A stretch of DNA of 64,000 bases. It comes from Arcuatula senhousia (Eukaryota; Mollusca; Bivalvia; Mytilida; Mytilidae). The position numbers and the translations under genes were made by a program. The stretch is from the NCBI GenBank assembly GCA_963971305.1, contig OZ020308.1, forward strand, positions 34,067,275 to 34,131,274, in the 5' to 3' direction. The first letter of the stretch is position 1. The number at the start of each line of letters is the position of its first letter. Below are positions 10,929 through 23,178 of the stretch, piece after piece. A model generated the notes under the pieces. The model worked only from the letters and a program-made list of their open reading frames with translations, was not told where the DNA came from and ran no database searches.

Positions 10929-12825
10929 AAGGTCGGACGGAACGCGAACAATGCATTTTTTAAATGTAAACATAAACAAGTGGTAGGGACCGTATTAAAT
11001 TTGCAGTGGGTTGCGAATTCCTTTGTTTTTTTTTCCATGCATGTCAATAATAACGTTTTTTTATGCCATCAATATTTAATTATTTCAATACGTTGGGGAT
11101 TTTTTTCTTTCTTTTAGACCTTTGCATGAAAATTTGGGTACGTAGTTAAAGAGTTGTCCATTTGTATGCCCCGTTCACGTGTACCCACAAAATTTAGAAA
11201 AAAGCCCCCCCCCCCCCCCCCGAAAAATATGAAATAAGAAAAGAAATCATAGAAACTCTCTCACCCCGTGAAAAGAACATATTCAAGTAGAAGATAATGA
11301 GATGTGGAATAACTGTATGCCAAACAATCTACAATATAAACAGAAATTTAAAGACAGCCAGAAACCAGAGGTCGCTGCTCGCTGAGTTTCAATTGGCCCT
11401 TTCAATTTCAAAGCCTAATTGTGTGGTTCAAATGTAAATGTCAACTTATAAAAATGAAAATCAGCAAAGCCACACCAATTTAAAAATCCTTATGAAAATC
11501 TAATGGATAATTGGTATTCAGGGACGTTTAGTCCCTTTTAACGGTAGTACTAACCAAGTGTATTTATATGGAGTCATGCGACTTCACAGAACTCACATGA
11601 CTCCTATTACATGTATACTTCAATTTCATCAATTATTTACGATACAAGTAACTCTAAAGTGATAATAACAAATATGGCTGCTTGCAGACGACAAACACAG
11701 CTAGGACACCAAACTCGGATAAATTGAAACAACTTACAAATGGATGAATCCAAAGTTTATGATCCATTCTAGACATTCTACTATATATTTATTCAAAGTG
11801 TTGTTGAATCGTTTAGAAACTAGACTTGGGTTGTTAACAAAAGCACGGACACATTTAAGCCAATGCAAGGGCACGGACGATCAACTACAGTACACTAGTG
11901 GAACTTTAATAGTCGCATACCAGACACTGAGGCAGGAAAGACACATGTGGAAGGGTAAAACTAATATTTTGTCCCAGTCTTCATCATCGTCACTCGTGTG
12001 CAAGAATTTTTTTTCAAAAGGGGTCAATGCCTGACTACCTAATAGGGTGGTAAGCTTCCTGTAAATTCATCACTGCAAATGATGATAGACTTGCGTCACT
12101 CAATCAGGTCGTTCATGTCTCATATTAAATACACCATAAAGTCGCAACAAACAGAAACTGCTTATTCTTCTGGGTCATCCTCGTCTCTGATAGGTGTTTT
12201 TTTTTTTAACTCTGAGTTTCGAATCCATGTACATTGATGTAAGCCAAAGTTCTATATATCTGAATCATTCGATATAAAATGTTTAAATAACCACAAGTTT
12301 CTAAAATCTAAAATATTTTAATCATATATTTCAGATTACACATGTCAAAGATAATATTTTATGACGTATTAAATATCAAAAACAAAAATCAATTAAAATA
12401 TTATGTGACAAAATAATTGTCGTGGTATGTCATTGGGTAAAATTTAAACTTAACAGACCTTAGGATCAGGATAATTACTTTATTTTTAAATTTTGATTCT
12501 TCACTATGAGCATCTAAAAAAACTTTTAAAAATTAAGTACTGTATCCTGCTATAAACGCCCGTGATAAATTAAAAAAAAATGTATCTGGCCTTTAATTGC
12601 ACTCATTGGCGGTTCTTATATTTAGTGGCCTAGGGTTGGGGTGAGCTGACTGACAAAAAAATTACTCTATAAATGAAAATGGGTCCAGTTGAAAATAGAT
12701 TTGGCAAAAAAAGTAGGTGAGTTTACTGTCACCCGACCCTACCTAATTTGTTTCTCAGCATTTTCCATTAAGCACAGTTAAAGTCACAAAGCTGCCCCCA
12801 TAGACTCAAGTAAAAATATATATAT
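10929..12825. other. Non-coding stretch with a C17 tract
   Basis: No supported gene. A run of 17 C occurs at 11205-11221. The piece GGTCGCTGCTCGCTG at about 11370 matches a motif in the minus-strand gene intron at about 33090. A 96-codon frame at 11744-12034 has no recognisable motif and is not called. Confidence 0.4.
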
Positions 12826-13217
12826 AGATTCCGGGGTGTGTAATGCATGACGTATATAAGGACGTTATAGGAACTCCTTTTTTAGGGAGTCACCGTAGCG
12901 TCACGCTATAAGCGGCATGCATTATATGCAAGGCGGGGTTGCCGTACGGAGTCCTAGAGACTTCAATTTATAAAAGCTTTGTTGTACGGGCGTCCGCTGG
13001 TTGAAAAAGATGTGAAATCGCTCCTTCGGAACGACCCTATAGCATTAGCGATTATACTATACTCAAAAATAGTAGATTCCGGGGTGTGTAATGCATGACG
13101 TATATAAGGACGTTATAGGAACTCCTTTTTTAGGGAGTCACCGTAGCGTCACGCTATAAGCGGCATGCATTATATGCTAGGCGGGGTTGCCGTACGGAGT
13201 CCTAGAGACTTCAATAT
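12826..13217. repeat. GC-richer 248-bp direct repeat, one full and one partial copy
   Basis: The segment starting GATTCCGGGGTGTGTAATGC at about 12827 recurs at about 13075, and the 144-bp repeated blocks differ by about one base. Within each block TAATGCATG pairs with CATGCATTA, AACTCC with GGAGT, and TAGCG with CGCTA around TCA, so the block can form a compact multi-hairpin. It is much richer in CpG than its surroundings. It was not identified with any known family. Confidence 0.6.
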
Positions 13218-15284
13218 ATATATATATATAAATTCCTACCTACCGACCCTACTTTTTTCAGCATGTGACAGTAAACACACATACTTTTTTGTTTGGCCTT
13301 TGATAAGACTCGTGCATTAATACTATTGAATTATGAGAAAACAAGACTGTCTGACTTTTAAGAGAAACAAAAGACCAATTCGTTCTAAATATATAGTATA
13401 TGTAAATTCTATAAATTAATCACATGTCAACAATGTATAAGAATATATATCTTTTGAGCAAAGCTATTTTCCTGACGTATCAGAAGACAAAGGCAACGAC
13501 AAACTGCATGGGGATGGATAAATTAAAGATTACAATATGGTCCTTACTTGGTGCTCTTCACGTGTTTCGAAAGAAGTATATATAGACTGAATGGGGTTTT
13601 ATAGGGACATATATATTTCCGTCTCTCTGATATTGTCTTGCTCTATTCGAATGCCCTTTTGGTGCCTTGTTGATTCCCCTTTACTATTTTACTTCTTTGA
13701 TCTACAGGCAAAGAAGCACCAATGGGGCATTTGATGGTCAAAAGTCCAAAAGGACAACGACAAAACCGGTAAGCAAGAACAAGAAAAGCACGCACGAGGA
13801 AGCACAAAAACAACCAAATAGAAATCAAGCAAATTAGTCCTTATATATGTGTGTCCTGTTGTACGAACGTTCGTGATTTTGTCTTTTGTTGGTTGGTTGG
13901 TTGGTTGTCTCGGCCTTTTGAGACTTCGGCCATTCGAGTGCTCCATTTGTACTGATTCGCTTCTTAAAGCAATACGTACGATTGAATTCTTACATGAATA
14001 TTCTGTCTTCATCAACTCTTTCAAGCTTTTTGCACGAAAATATGATATAATTTATATCTTCAGAGAAGTCGTTGATATAACTGAAAAATAAAGATCTAAA
14101 ACTTGTTTTTCAAATTAAGTTTCTTTTAAGTCATAATCGTCATGATCGAATTACTATCTTATCTTTTGGCGAGTGGAGCGCAGCAGAACGAGCCAAAAGA
14201 CCAAAAAATTATATCACTAACGAAAAATCATTGCTGGTTTTCCAAGAACGCGTGTAAGTTTTCCATTGTGATTTTTTAAATTGCCGTTTCTTTCATAATG
14301 TTGGTTGTGTCGCTTACACTTATTCCACATCTCTTTATCGTCTAAGTATCTATTTCTTCCGTAAAAATACATTTTTATTTACTACGTTCTAAAAAACGAA
14401 AGATTTTAATAACGTTAAATTTCCTTGGTCGACATCATAAAAAATAGCCGTTCCGACGGTTTTTATTGGCTAATTGACCAGTGTGAGCTGCACGTGCTCG
14501 CATCTCAACCAGGTCATCTCACACTGTAGAGAGTCATTTACGGAAGAATGTACATTCTTGTGATACAATAATATTACAACTTTTGCGAGCAAATTCGTAA
14601 GGAGAACTTCCTGTTAATGGAAAGTGTGCTTGATTTTTTCATCTTTATTGAAATTCCAACCCTTATTTAAAAATAAGAGAACGTACAAGAGTAGGGATGA
14701 CTTCAGTTTTTCAAAAATGTATTTCATGGTAAAATGTTGCTGAACACAATCACATTTCATTTTTTGGCTGAGGGGCAAAGGGTGTTAAATTCAAGACACG
14801 TTCACGGAAAATTAAATTAAATAGTAACGATATGCAGCGATATATTGTCTTGACAATTAAATTGTTTCATAAACTCTAGCCATAGCTTCAGCTGACTACA
14901 TTCTCTGATTTTCACAAAAAAGATTAGGAATGATAATAAACATGAAAAATAAAACCACGCTCACCAGAAAACTCATCCCCAAAATTATTACCGGAAACTT
15001 TTTTAAACGAATTTCTTTGCCTATTAACCTCGGGTTTTGATAAATGAGATTGCAGGTTGTTATTTAGGACACCCGTGGCCGTGTATAACATATTATAATT
15101 TTTAACAATCGTTCATAATAAAAATAAGATCAAAGAAGGGTAAAAACGACCATTGCAGATAGAATATCAAATACCCATTCAATTTTCCTAAATACGAATA
15201 TTGACGATCGTACATGAATGATGAAAAACAAATAACGTTTTATCTATAATGTCCGAATTATCAGTTTGGTATAATGTTAGATAA
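13218..15284. other. Non-coding stretch with dispersed repeat pieces and a hairpin
   Basis: An (AT)n tract opens the stretch. 13740-13830 is a reverse-oriented relative of about 33595-33670 (GACAACGACAAAACCGGTAAG-like tract). TCTTTTGGC and GCCAAAAGA near 14163-14203 form a perfect 9-bp stem. GTTGG is repeated at about 13886-13907. No gene is supported. Confidence 0.35.
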
Positions 15285-17472
15285 AAAGCTTTGCCGAGCG
15301 CAGCATGATACGACCGCAACATGTCGAACCCTGTAAGTGACCAAATGTGGATAGACGTTCTGCGCGATGTTCATGACACCGTAAAAAAATATGAAGTAAT
15401 TCTGTTTTGAATTATTCCAAAATAAACAATAAAACAAATGATCACTTTTTATGCATCATTCGAAAGGTTTTTTTTTATCATACAACAATTTTAAATAGGA
15501 ATCAATAATTTTATTGTATTTTTTAAGGCAAAAAAATATCTCAAAAAGTTAGAAATTGCTCATTTTGCGTATGTAACGGGTTACAAAAAATCGTATAAGA
15601 TTAGCCCACTCTGCTCGTATTTTTTCATATTGAATGCTACGAAATCGAAATTGCGGGGAAGTCCGTCGTATTCATTTCCGTCTCCAACGTCAACAACGAT
15701 TTTTTCATTCGGCGATGGGAAAAATGAAGAAAGAGGTAAGATTTTTTGTAGAAAAATGTAACGCAGGCACATGAAACTACGCATTGTCAACTTTGACCGT
15801 TTATAATTTGGAAACGGACCGCATTTTTTTCCAATAATTTTGCACACTAAATGTGATAGTAGTCAAGTTCAAGTTCTATGTTTATTTTTAAAATTGTTAA
15901 TTTTGATAAAAAAATGGAAATAGACGCATCTCATTATGTCTGACAAAATTTTCCGTTGTCATTTTTACGTTAAATAAATAGCTTATACCGATTTTAAAGG
16001 TCTCATATTTCAGCTATGATGTATCTGTTTTTAATTTGGAATGGATTTTCACAATGTGCCTTGCCGGAAAATGCAAGAAAGCAACCAGGGATGAATTGCA
16101 TCCACTGATTATTTTTTTAACAAGTTTTTTTCAAGTCTGATAGTTTTGTCCTTGTAACGTTTTTTTACGACGGCAAATATTTATGTAACGTCAATACTTG
16201 ATGCTAAATGAGCGTAACGTTATAAGTCACGAACATCGCGCGGAACGTCATAGTCAATTGCTATGGACACTTGCAGCCCATGATGACCTGACAAAATATT
16301 TTGACACATGTAGCCTTTGGTGGTCTTTCCACTCACATTACACAAGGAATTCATTTTTGTTTTTAAAGCAGACCAAAAATAAATTACCGTTTAACAAAAA
16401 TATTACCCTTTTTGATCTTATTAAGGATATTTGCTAACTTTCATTTTTTGCCCCTTTTGGTTCCTTACAGCAATAAGGAGGAGCAGAGTGTCACAAAATT
16501 AATTCTAAATTTTGTAAATTCACTATTTGACAAGAATTATAATAGGCAAAAAAAAAAATGAAAACGGACAATAAATAAAAAAGTTTCAATTTGGCCCCTT
16601 TTGGCCCCTAATTTTATGACGGAAAAGGGGGGTTACAAATATTTATCCTATATTTTGTATCCACTACTTGACAAGAGCTAACGTGCAAAGAAAATTTCAA
16701 AATTGGACCAGAAATAAAAAAAAGTTGCATTTTTGTCCCTTTTTGGGCCCCGCATTTTTAAACGAAAAAATGGGGGTACCCCCAAAATCTATCCCATGTT
16801 TAGTTTGATGGTGAGGCATACCATTGTCAAATTTCTTAGCAATTGCTTAACCAGAACTAAATTTATTTTGCAAACAATTGAAAAAATGAATTTTTGGCCA
16901 CTTTTGGAGCCCCTAATTTCTAAACGAATTAAAGTCCCCCTCCCAAAATCAATCACATTCATCCTTTTATGGTATAAAACATTAAAGTAAATTCAACAGC
17001 ATTTGGTTAACCAGAAATAAAGTTATTATGGGAACAAACAATATAGTAGCATTTTATGCCCTTTTTGGCCCTTAATTTCTAAACGAAAAAAGGAGGGACC
17101 TCCAAAATCAATCCCATCCATCCTTTTAGGGTAAGAAACATCATTGTCAAATTTTATAGCAATCAGATAACTAGAACCTAAGGTGGGGCGATACCAAATG
17201 GCATATATCCAGATTTTAATGAAAATTGGTAGACACATACATGTATTTGTTAGTGATACATCCATATATGAAATAAAAGATGGGGGTCACGGACCTCCTT
17301 TTTCCAATAAATGCATTTGGAAACTGCAGTTTCAACACCAATTATTTTTACTTTCTATACACAAAAGTGGATTAACGATATCAAAATTTTGACCAAAAAC
17401 TAATATAATATTCCTTGGAAAATTTGCGATGCATTGATGTAAAATAAAGGATATGTCACGGACTTCGTTTTT

Positions 17473-19080
17473 AGCTCACCTGGACCGAAGATATTACCAT
17501 CACTTGGCGTCCGTCGTCGTCGCCGTCTGTCGTCGTCGTCGTCGTCGTCTGTTAACAATTTTTCAAAAATCTTCTCCTCTGAAACTACTGAACAGAATTT
17601 AATGAATCTTGGTATGAATGATCCTTAGGATGTCCTGCACCAAACTTTTTTTTCAATTTTTGATCCGTCAAAAAACATGGCCACCGTTACTAAAAATAGA
17701 CCAGGGGGGTCAGACTACTGTTTTTGGATTGTAAATCAAAAAGTATAAGAGATAGATGAAATCTGATGCCAGCTTACTGCTTCAGCATCAAAAGTTCTAC
17801 AAAAGTCTCCATTTGGTCGAAGTTGTCAGATGATCCCTTATTGGAGTTACAGCCCCTTAAAGGTGAAAAAATAGCGTTTTTGCATGTTTTTGGCCTATAG
17901 AATGAAAACTATTGTAAATAGAGAAAAGCTGTTGCTTGCTTAAATGTTCAGCTCATAAAGCTCTACAAAAGTCTCCATAAGGTCAAAGTTGTCATATGAT
18001 CCCTAATAGGGGTTACAGCCCCTTAAAGGTGAAAAATAGCGTTTTTGCATGTTTTTGGCCTATAGAATGAAAACTATTGTAGATAGAGAAAAGCTGATGC
18101 TTGCTTAAATGTTCAGCTCATTTAGCTCTACAAAAGTTTCCATATGGTCAAAGTTGTCAGATGACCCCTTATAGGGGTTGCAGCCCCTTAAAGGCGAAAA
18201 CTAGTGTTTTTGGCCTATAGAATGAAAACTATTGCAGATAGAGAAAAAACTGTTGCATGCTTAAATGTTCAGCTCATTTAGCTTTAAAAAAGTCTCCATG
18301 GGGTCAAAGTTGTCAGATGACCCTTTATAGGGGTTAAAGCCCCTTAAAGGTGAAATATAGCGTTTTTGCATGTTTTTGGCCTATAGAATGAAAACTATTG
18401 TAGATAGAGAAAAGCTGTTGCTTGCTTAAATGTACAGCTCATTTAGCTCTTCAAAAGTCTCCAAAAGGTCAAAGTTGTCAGATGACCCCTTATAGGGGTT
18501 ACAGCCCCTTAAAGGCGAAAAATAGTGTTTTTGGCCTAAAGAATGAAAACTATTGTAAATAGAGAAAAGCTGTTGCTTGCCTAAATGTTCAGCTCATTTA
18601 GCTCTACAAAAGTCTCCATAAAGTCAAAGTTATCAGATGACGCCTTATAGGGGTTACAGCCCCTTAAAGGTGAAAAATAGTGTTTTTGGCCTATAGAATG
18701 AAAACTATTGCAGATAGAGTAAAGCTGTTGCTTGCTAAAATGTTCAGCTCATTAAGCTCTACAAAAGTCTTCATAGGGTCAAAGTTGTCAGATGACCCCT
18801 TATAGGGGTTACAGCCCCTTAAAGGCAAAAATAGTGTTTTTGGCTTAAAGAATGAAAACTATTGCAGATAGAGAAAAGCTGTTGCTTGCTTAAATGTTCA
18901 GCTCATTTAGCTCTACAAAAGTCTCCATAGGGTTTAAGTTGTCTGATAACCCCTTATAGGGGTTACAGCCCCTTAGTGTATTTTGATTATTTAGAATGAA
19001 AGCAATTGCAGATAGAGAAAAGATTTTTCATGCTTATAAACATTCAGCTCATTTAGCTATACAAAAGTCTTCATAGGGTA
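17473..19080 (+). mobile_element. 'TAGCTCACCTGGACC' element with nine ~160-bp tandem units
   Basis: It begins TAGCTCACCTGGACCGAAG, as does the element at 62829, followed by a CGTCGTCGTC microsatellite and CTACTGAACAGAATTTAATG. It then runs into units containing GTTCAGCTCATTTAGCTC, AAAGTTGTCAGATGACCCC and GGGGTTACAGCCCCTTAAAG, repeated about every 160 bp. The GGGGTTACAGCCCC part is itself a short hairpin. Non-coding. Confidence 0.65.
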
Positions 19081-19134
19081 TTCGATGCACAATCTTATAG
19101 AGGACATAGGGTTCATTTATTGGCACATGGCAAG

Positions 19135-19511
19135 CTAGAATGAATTGCACAGTTGTTTTGCTTTATAGTGTTTGCAGCGATTTGTCTTGCATCTTCTCAT
19201 GCCAGCACAATTACACTTGTTCAATCCTTGTCCATTGGACGATGACTGACTAGCTACAGCTTGTCTCAATGATATTGTTGTTGCCGTACTAACATCAGCC
19301 GAACTAAGAAGCCTTTGTGGGCGAAGATCAAATTGGTACTTCCCATTTAGGATTCCTGATTTTACAGCAATAGTGTACTGATCAGCACTCAAGTCTCTGT
19401 CAATAATAACGCCCAGAATATTTTGCGGATTCCGATGGCCTCGATCAACCAGAGCAATCGGAACGGCAACATTGTCTCCAGGTTCTCCTGCCTTGAGATC
19501 AACCCTAGCTT
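19135..19511 (-). pseudogene. KRBA2-like C-terminal exon fragment
   Basis: A minus-strand frame of about 125 codons opens after an in-frame stop or possible TATAAG acceptor near 19512 and ends at TAG (19135). It encodes KAGEPGDNVAVPIALVDRG, then NILGVIIDRD, YTIAVKSGILNGKYQFDL, an ISLRQAVASQS-type stretch and a Cys-rich tail (CNCAGMRRCKTNRCKHYKAK). This order matches the C-terminal region of KRAB-A domain-containing protein 2-like proteins, which in invertebrates are linked to integrase-bearing DNA transposons. In the family the Cys-rich tail runs on past the point where this copy stops. No integrase core was found upstream. Most likely a transposon-derived fragment; a last exon of a longer gene is possible. 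Confidence 0.55.
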
Positions 19512-20280
19512 GCTCAATATCTTATATTGAAGTGAAAAGTTCACAGGTTTACACTCATATGATCACTCACCAAATTTGGAAACAATTGTATGACTTTTTG
19601 ATCAATGTAAGCCTTACATAGGGTAGGGTACATTGCATTAGGTATAAAACTCTGTTACACTAAATTTTGATTATGAAAAGATGTTCAAAATGGATTCAGT
19701 TAGTAAAGTAGTGTAATTTTCCATTTGTTTCTTCAGTAATTTCATGAATGACTGGAAATTTTAGTGATTTCATGAAATCCCTGGTGATTTTTGTGGTTTC
19801 ATGAACTTACTGAAAATTTTAGTCATTTCATGAAATTACTGATTACACTAATCCACTGTAACATATACACTAAAGTTAACAGACGACGACAATGACAACG
19901 ACGACAACGACAGCATCATACAATTATATGTCTGCAATTTTTTTGCGGTCGTATAAAAATAACTCCTATGTGTAGAGTAATGATATTTTTTTCATGCACA
20001 CATTTACAATAAATTAATTAACTTCCTCGTGTAATGTTCTAGTAGTTTGGAAAGAGAAGTACTTTTGAAAACTGTGGATAGACAGACATTGTAACTCCTA
20101 TATAACACCCTTAAACTTTTCTGAGCAACTTGGGATCAAGAGAGTGGTTTCAAGGGGTTTGAGTTTCCCCTTCATCTTGGGAAGTTTTGCTTTTTTCCTG
20201 CTGATTTTTTGTCTTCAGTCAATTCAAGCCAGACCTTCTCTTAAAAATTAATTGGATCCTCTTCTATTTCTTAGAATTTT

Positions 20281-20440
20281 GTGGTTTCATTATTATTCGT
20301 GGGGTATCAATTTTTGTTGTTTTCATGGGTAGCCTTCATCCAAGAAATTTGATACCTAACGATTAACAAATTTAACATTGATCTGTATGTTGGAGACATC
20401 AGAACCACGAAATTAAGAATCAACGAAATATAAATGACAA
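20281..20440 (-). mobile_element. Decayed relative of the 4460-4665 foldback element
   Basis: GTGGTTTCATTATTATTCGT and the following GGGGTATCAATTTTTG are the inverse of the right end of 4460-4665, and AGAACCACGAAATTAAGAAT matches its middle. The other end is lost and the piece joins the hammerhead-linked repeat at 20447. Confidence 0.5.
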
Positions 20441-20463
20441 CAAAGTTCCAAACAATTAATTTT

Positions 20464-20512
20464 GCTACGCCTGACGCGCGTTTCGTCTATTCAAGACTCA
20501 TCAGAGGCGCTC
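20464..20512 (-). ncRNA. Hammerhead ribozyme, minimal type I, apparently intact
   Basis: On the minus strand: stem I GCGCCT, core CTGATGA (20498-20504), stem II GTCT/AGAC closed by a five-base loop, core GAAA (20481-20484), a very short stem III (C-G closing GCGC), and the cleavage triplet GTC followed by AGGCG, which pairs with CGCCT to complete stem I. Every invariant base of the hammerhead core is present. The predicted cut is after the C of GTC (complement of 20473). Minimal hammerheads with such a short stem III are known from Penelope-like elements and retrozymes of animals. Downstream runs the tract TGTTTGGAACTTTGTTGTCA, also found at 2643, 34265 and 52246. Confidence 0.85.
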
Positions 20513-20519
20513 TACCAAA

Positions 20520-22465
20520 AATATTGAAAATGCCAAACAATGTATGAATATGAAGAGCAAAGAACAGTATATCCAAAAATACCAAACTGGGGAACCAAAT
20601 TATTTCTAAGATATTCAACCTATGTCTTGGGTAGGAAGAACCTTAGGGTTTAGACAATTTTGAAATTTAGACGGATAATTTAAAGCTTTGATGTATTCTC
20701 CAACTCAAAACTGATCCTTTTTTAACAAACCACGAAAATAAATAAACCCAAAGTATTACTAAACAGTACCAGTGAACAAAGTTGATAGGGTTTCCATTCC
20801 AAATATAATTTAAAATATAAAACAAGATCATTGCGTGTCTCATGCAATGGAATTTACATTTGATGTCAACTGATACTGATACATGCATAAAAAATCAATA
20901 AGATTCAAGCTGCTACAATAAAATAAAAGACTAGAACCAGCCTTAGCTGTCTCATCTAGCAGAAAAGACTGAAGTTGTTTAAATCTAGCAGATACAGTAC
21001 ACTGGTAAGTTTTTATCAGTTTTTTACATACTTAATCTTTAAAATTTGATATGAATAATAAGGTTTGATCTAGTTTTAATTTCATTGTAAGAACAGCAAT
21101 GTATAATTTGAAAAATTCATGGTACGCTGCCAAATTTCAAATCATTCTCATGTATGGTTTCTGAGAAAAGCTCACAGACTTAAGGTATAAAAATTGACTG
21201 ACATTAGTAAAACTTACTTCATAACTGAAAACTTTATAGTGACACAATTTTAATGCTACATGTAGTGGAATTTTTTGCCATAAATTATGTAAAGTAAACA
21301 GCTACATGTATTTAAATAATGTAATATATCCAAACTTCCTCCCCCAAGATGAAAAATCTATTCAAAATCAGTTTTTTTTCTATTCTTTGATCTATTGACT
21401 TGGACTTTATTATTTGTGTTAAAGATGACACTTAAAATGAGTTGAGGGGCCTAAATATTTGACTTTACATTTTTTTTCAAACTTTCAAAGTACATAGACA
21501 TGGTATAAGCAATTTGAAAAAATAAACAATAAAAAACTATAGGTCACCCAGTATTTATTTGGTGAACTAATTGGGTTAATTCAATCTTTTTGAAATTTGT
21601 ATAGATTATAAAGGAAAAAAAAGAATAGATTATATATAGGAAAAAGCCTTATATTATATATATTTTCTTAAATCCTCGTATAGAAATTTATACAAATTTG
21701 TGTAAAATAACATAAATAGGATAAACTTTTGATTTCTGTTGGAAATCTTGCGGTCACAGTCCTTCTTTTCGACATAGTCATGGAATTTTCTGATACGTAC
21801 AAATCTTTAAAAATAATTAGTCACACATTTTCCTGCTAATTTTCTCCCATGAAATGAGTTTTTTAAAAGAAAAAGCTTAATATTAGTAAGTGTGTTTTGT
21901 GTATTTTTTCATTGATAAAAGTAAATATATTAATTAATTTCATATCATTTATGCTCTAACAAGTCTTTAGAATTAAAATATAGACTAAAAATTTGCAGGA
22001 TGACTGAAAAATATTGGTCCAAAGGTACCTTATCAAAAAGGATAATATCTGCCAATTCTTAATTGAGACTTAAAGCAGTGACAAATAAATAAAAAAATGA
22101 ATGAAGTTCAAGAAAAACCATTCACATCATATTTAAATGAATTAAAATGCAGCTTGAAAAAACTACAGATAAAAAAATCATCTTTATCTTTAAATGATAG
22201 AAATAAACACTTTTTTAAGTCTATACACATCATGAATAAAATATCTTTATTAGCATAATTACGTCTATAAGGACCAAATCAACATACAAATAATACAAAA
22301 CGCACAAGCTGAAATAAAAGTCACATGTATAGATCAATTTGAATAAAAACAAATGATCCATATGAGTATGTATGTATAAAAAATTATACAAATTAGGAAC
22401 CAGCTGTTTTCCCAGGGTCTGAAGCCCTCAGTTCTAAAGACTATTTAATAAAGACTCCAGTGTGA
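20520..22465. other. AT-rich non-coding stretch
   Basis: No supported gene, tandem array or TIR element was seen. The short frames have no recognisable motif. Confidence 0.4.
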
Positions 22466-22615
22466 CAAACTAGTTCTGTAAAGGGGCACAATATTTTTAT
22501 TAATTTTGTTGTTGCTGAAATAGATATACCTGCCGTGTTGGGCTATGATTTTTTACATGATAACAAGTGCATCATTGATGTATTGAACAAGACACTAAGT
22601 TTGAGTTTCAATTCC
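22466..22615 (+). pseudogene. Ty3/gypsy retropepsin fragment
   Basis: The frame reads FINFVVAEIDIPAVLGYDFL and then HDNKCIIDV. This resembles the C-terminal half of a gypsy-type aspartic protease, in which the hydrophobic VVAxI...xLGxDFLxxxxCxID pattern follows the catalytic flap. The catalytic DTG lies upstream of an in-frame stop at 22463 and is absent. No RT or integrase follows, so this is a remnant. Confidence 0.45.
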
Positions 22616-22646
22616 TTCGAAAAAGTTATGTGGTATTTTAATTTAT

Positions 22647-22889
22647 TTAAAAAATCCTTTCGTAAAGAGGCATTTTTTCACAATCAAAAAAGAAATGTTT
22701 TTCATCATCTAAGACTTGGCATTTTCTACATAATCTTTGGTCCCTTGGAATTCTTGTGTAGTGACCAACTTCAATGCCAAGAGAATGGTCACTTAATCTA
22801 AATTTGGTTAGTAACTGTTTATAATTACAATTTCTATGTTCAAGATACTTTTCTAAATTACAGTCCTTTTTAAATTTTTTCCATACCAA
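22647..22889 (-). pseudogene. LINE ORF2 C-terminal zinc-finger fragment
   Basis: The frame encodes LLTKFRLSDHSLGIEVGHY, IPRDQRLCRKCQVLDDEKHF and FDCEKMPLYERIF. The pattern RLSxHxLxIExGRYxxIPRxxRxCxxCxxxxDEKHFxxxC is the usual C-terminal zinc-knuckle end of ORF2 in several molluscan non-LTR elements. No RT domain lies upstream on the minus strand, so this is a 5'-truncated remnant. Confidence 0.55.
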
Positions 22890-23178
22890 TAGAGTTTTAA
22901 AGATGTATCAAATTCGGATAAAATAATGTACCATGCATTCCATCTTGCAAACACATGTTACAATATTAGATATGGTGTTGATTTGTTCTAGTTTGAATAC
23001 AATGCCAATTTATCTAAAATTGTCTGTCAGTTCCTCATCATTCAACAGCCCAGGTCGATGGTAAGCCTGACGACCTATCACAAAACATTTGTCACTGATT
23101 TGTCACACAATCTCATCCAATGTTCTTCTTCCTTGTAAGACATAAAATTAAATTTTGTTTGATTTCAGATAAACCGTT

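Larger units (their letters stand above)
15285..19962 (-). mobile_element. Large minus-oriented copy of the 'TATACGACCGC' element family, interrupted by other repeats
   Basis: The right end of this family (GGTCGTATCATGCTGCGCTC, then GGCAAAGC) lies at about 15288-15327 on the minus strand. The left end (palindromic TATACGACCGCAAAA) lies at about 19930-19962, also on the minus strand. Between them 16440-17460 holds several diverged units with GGGCCCCTAATTTCTAAACG, the reverse of those at 47300-48230. The tandem element at 17473-19080 and a coding fragment at 19135-19511 lie inside. Treating the whole span as one nested element is inference. Confidence 0.4.
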
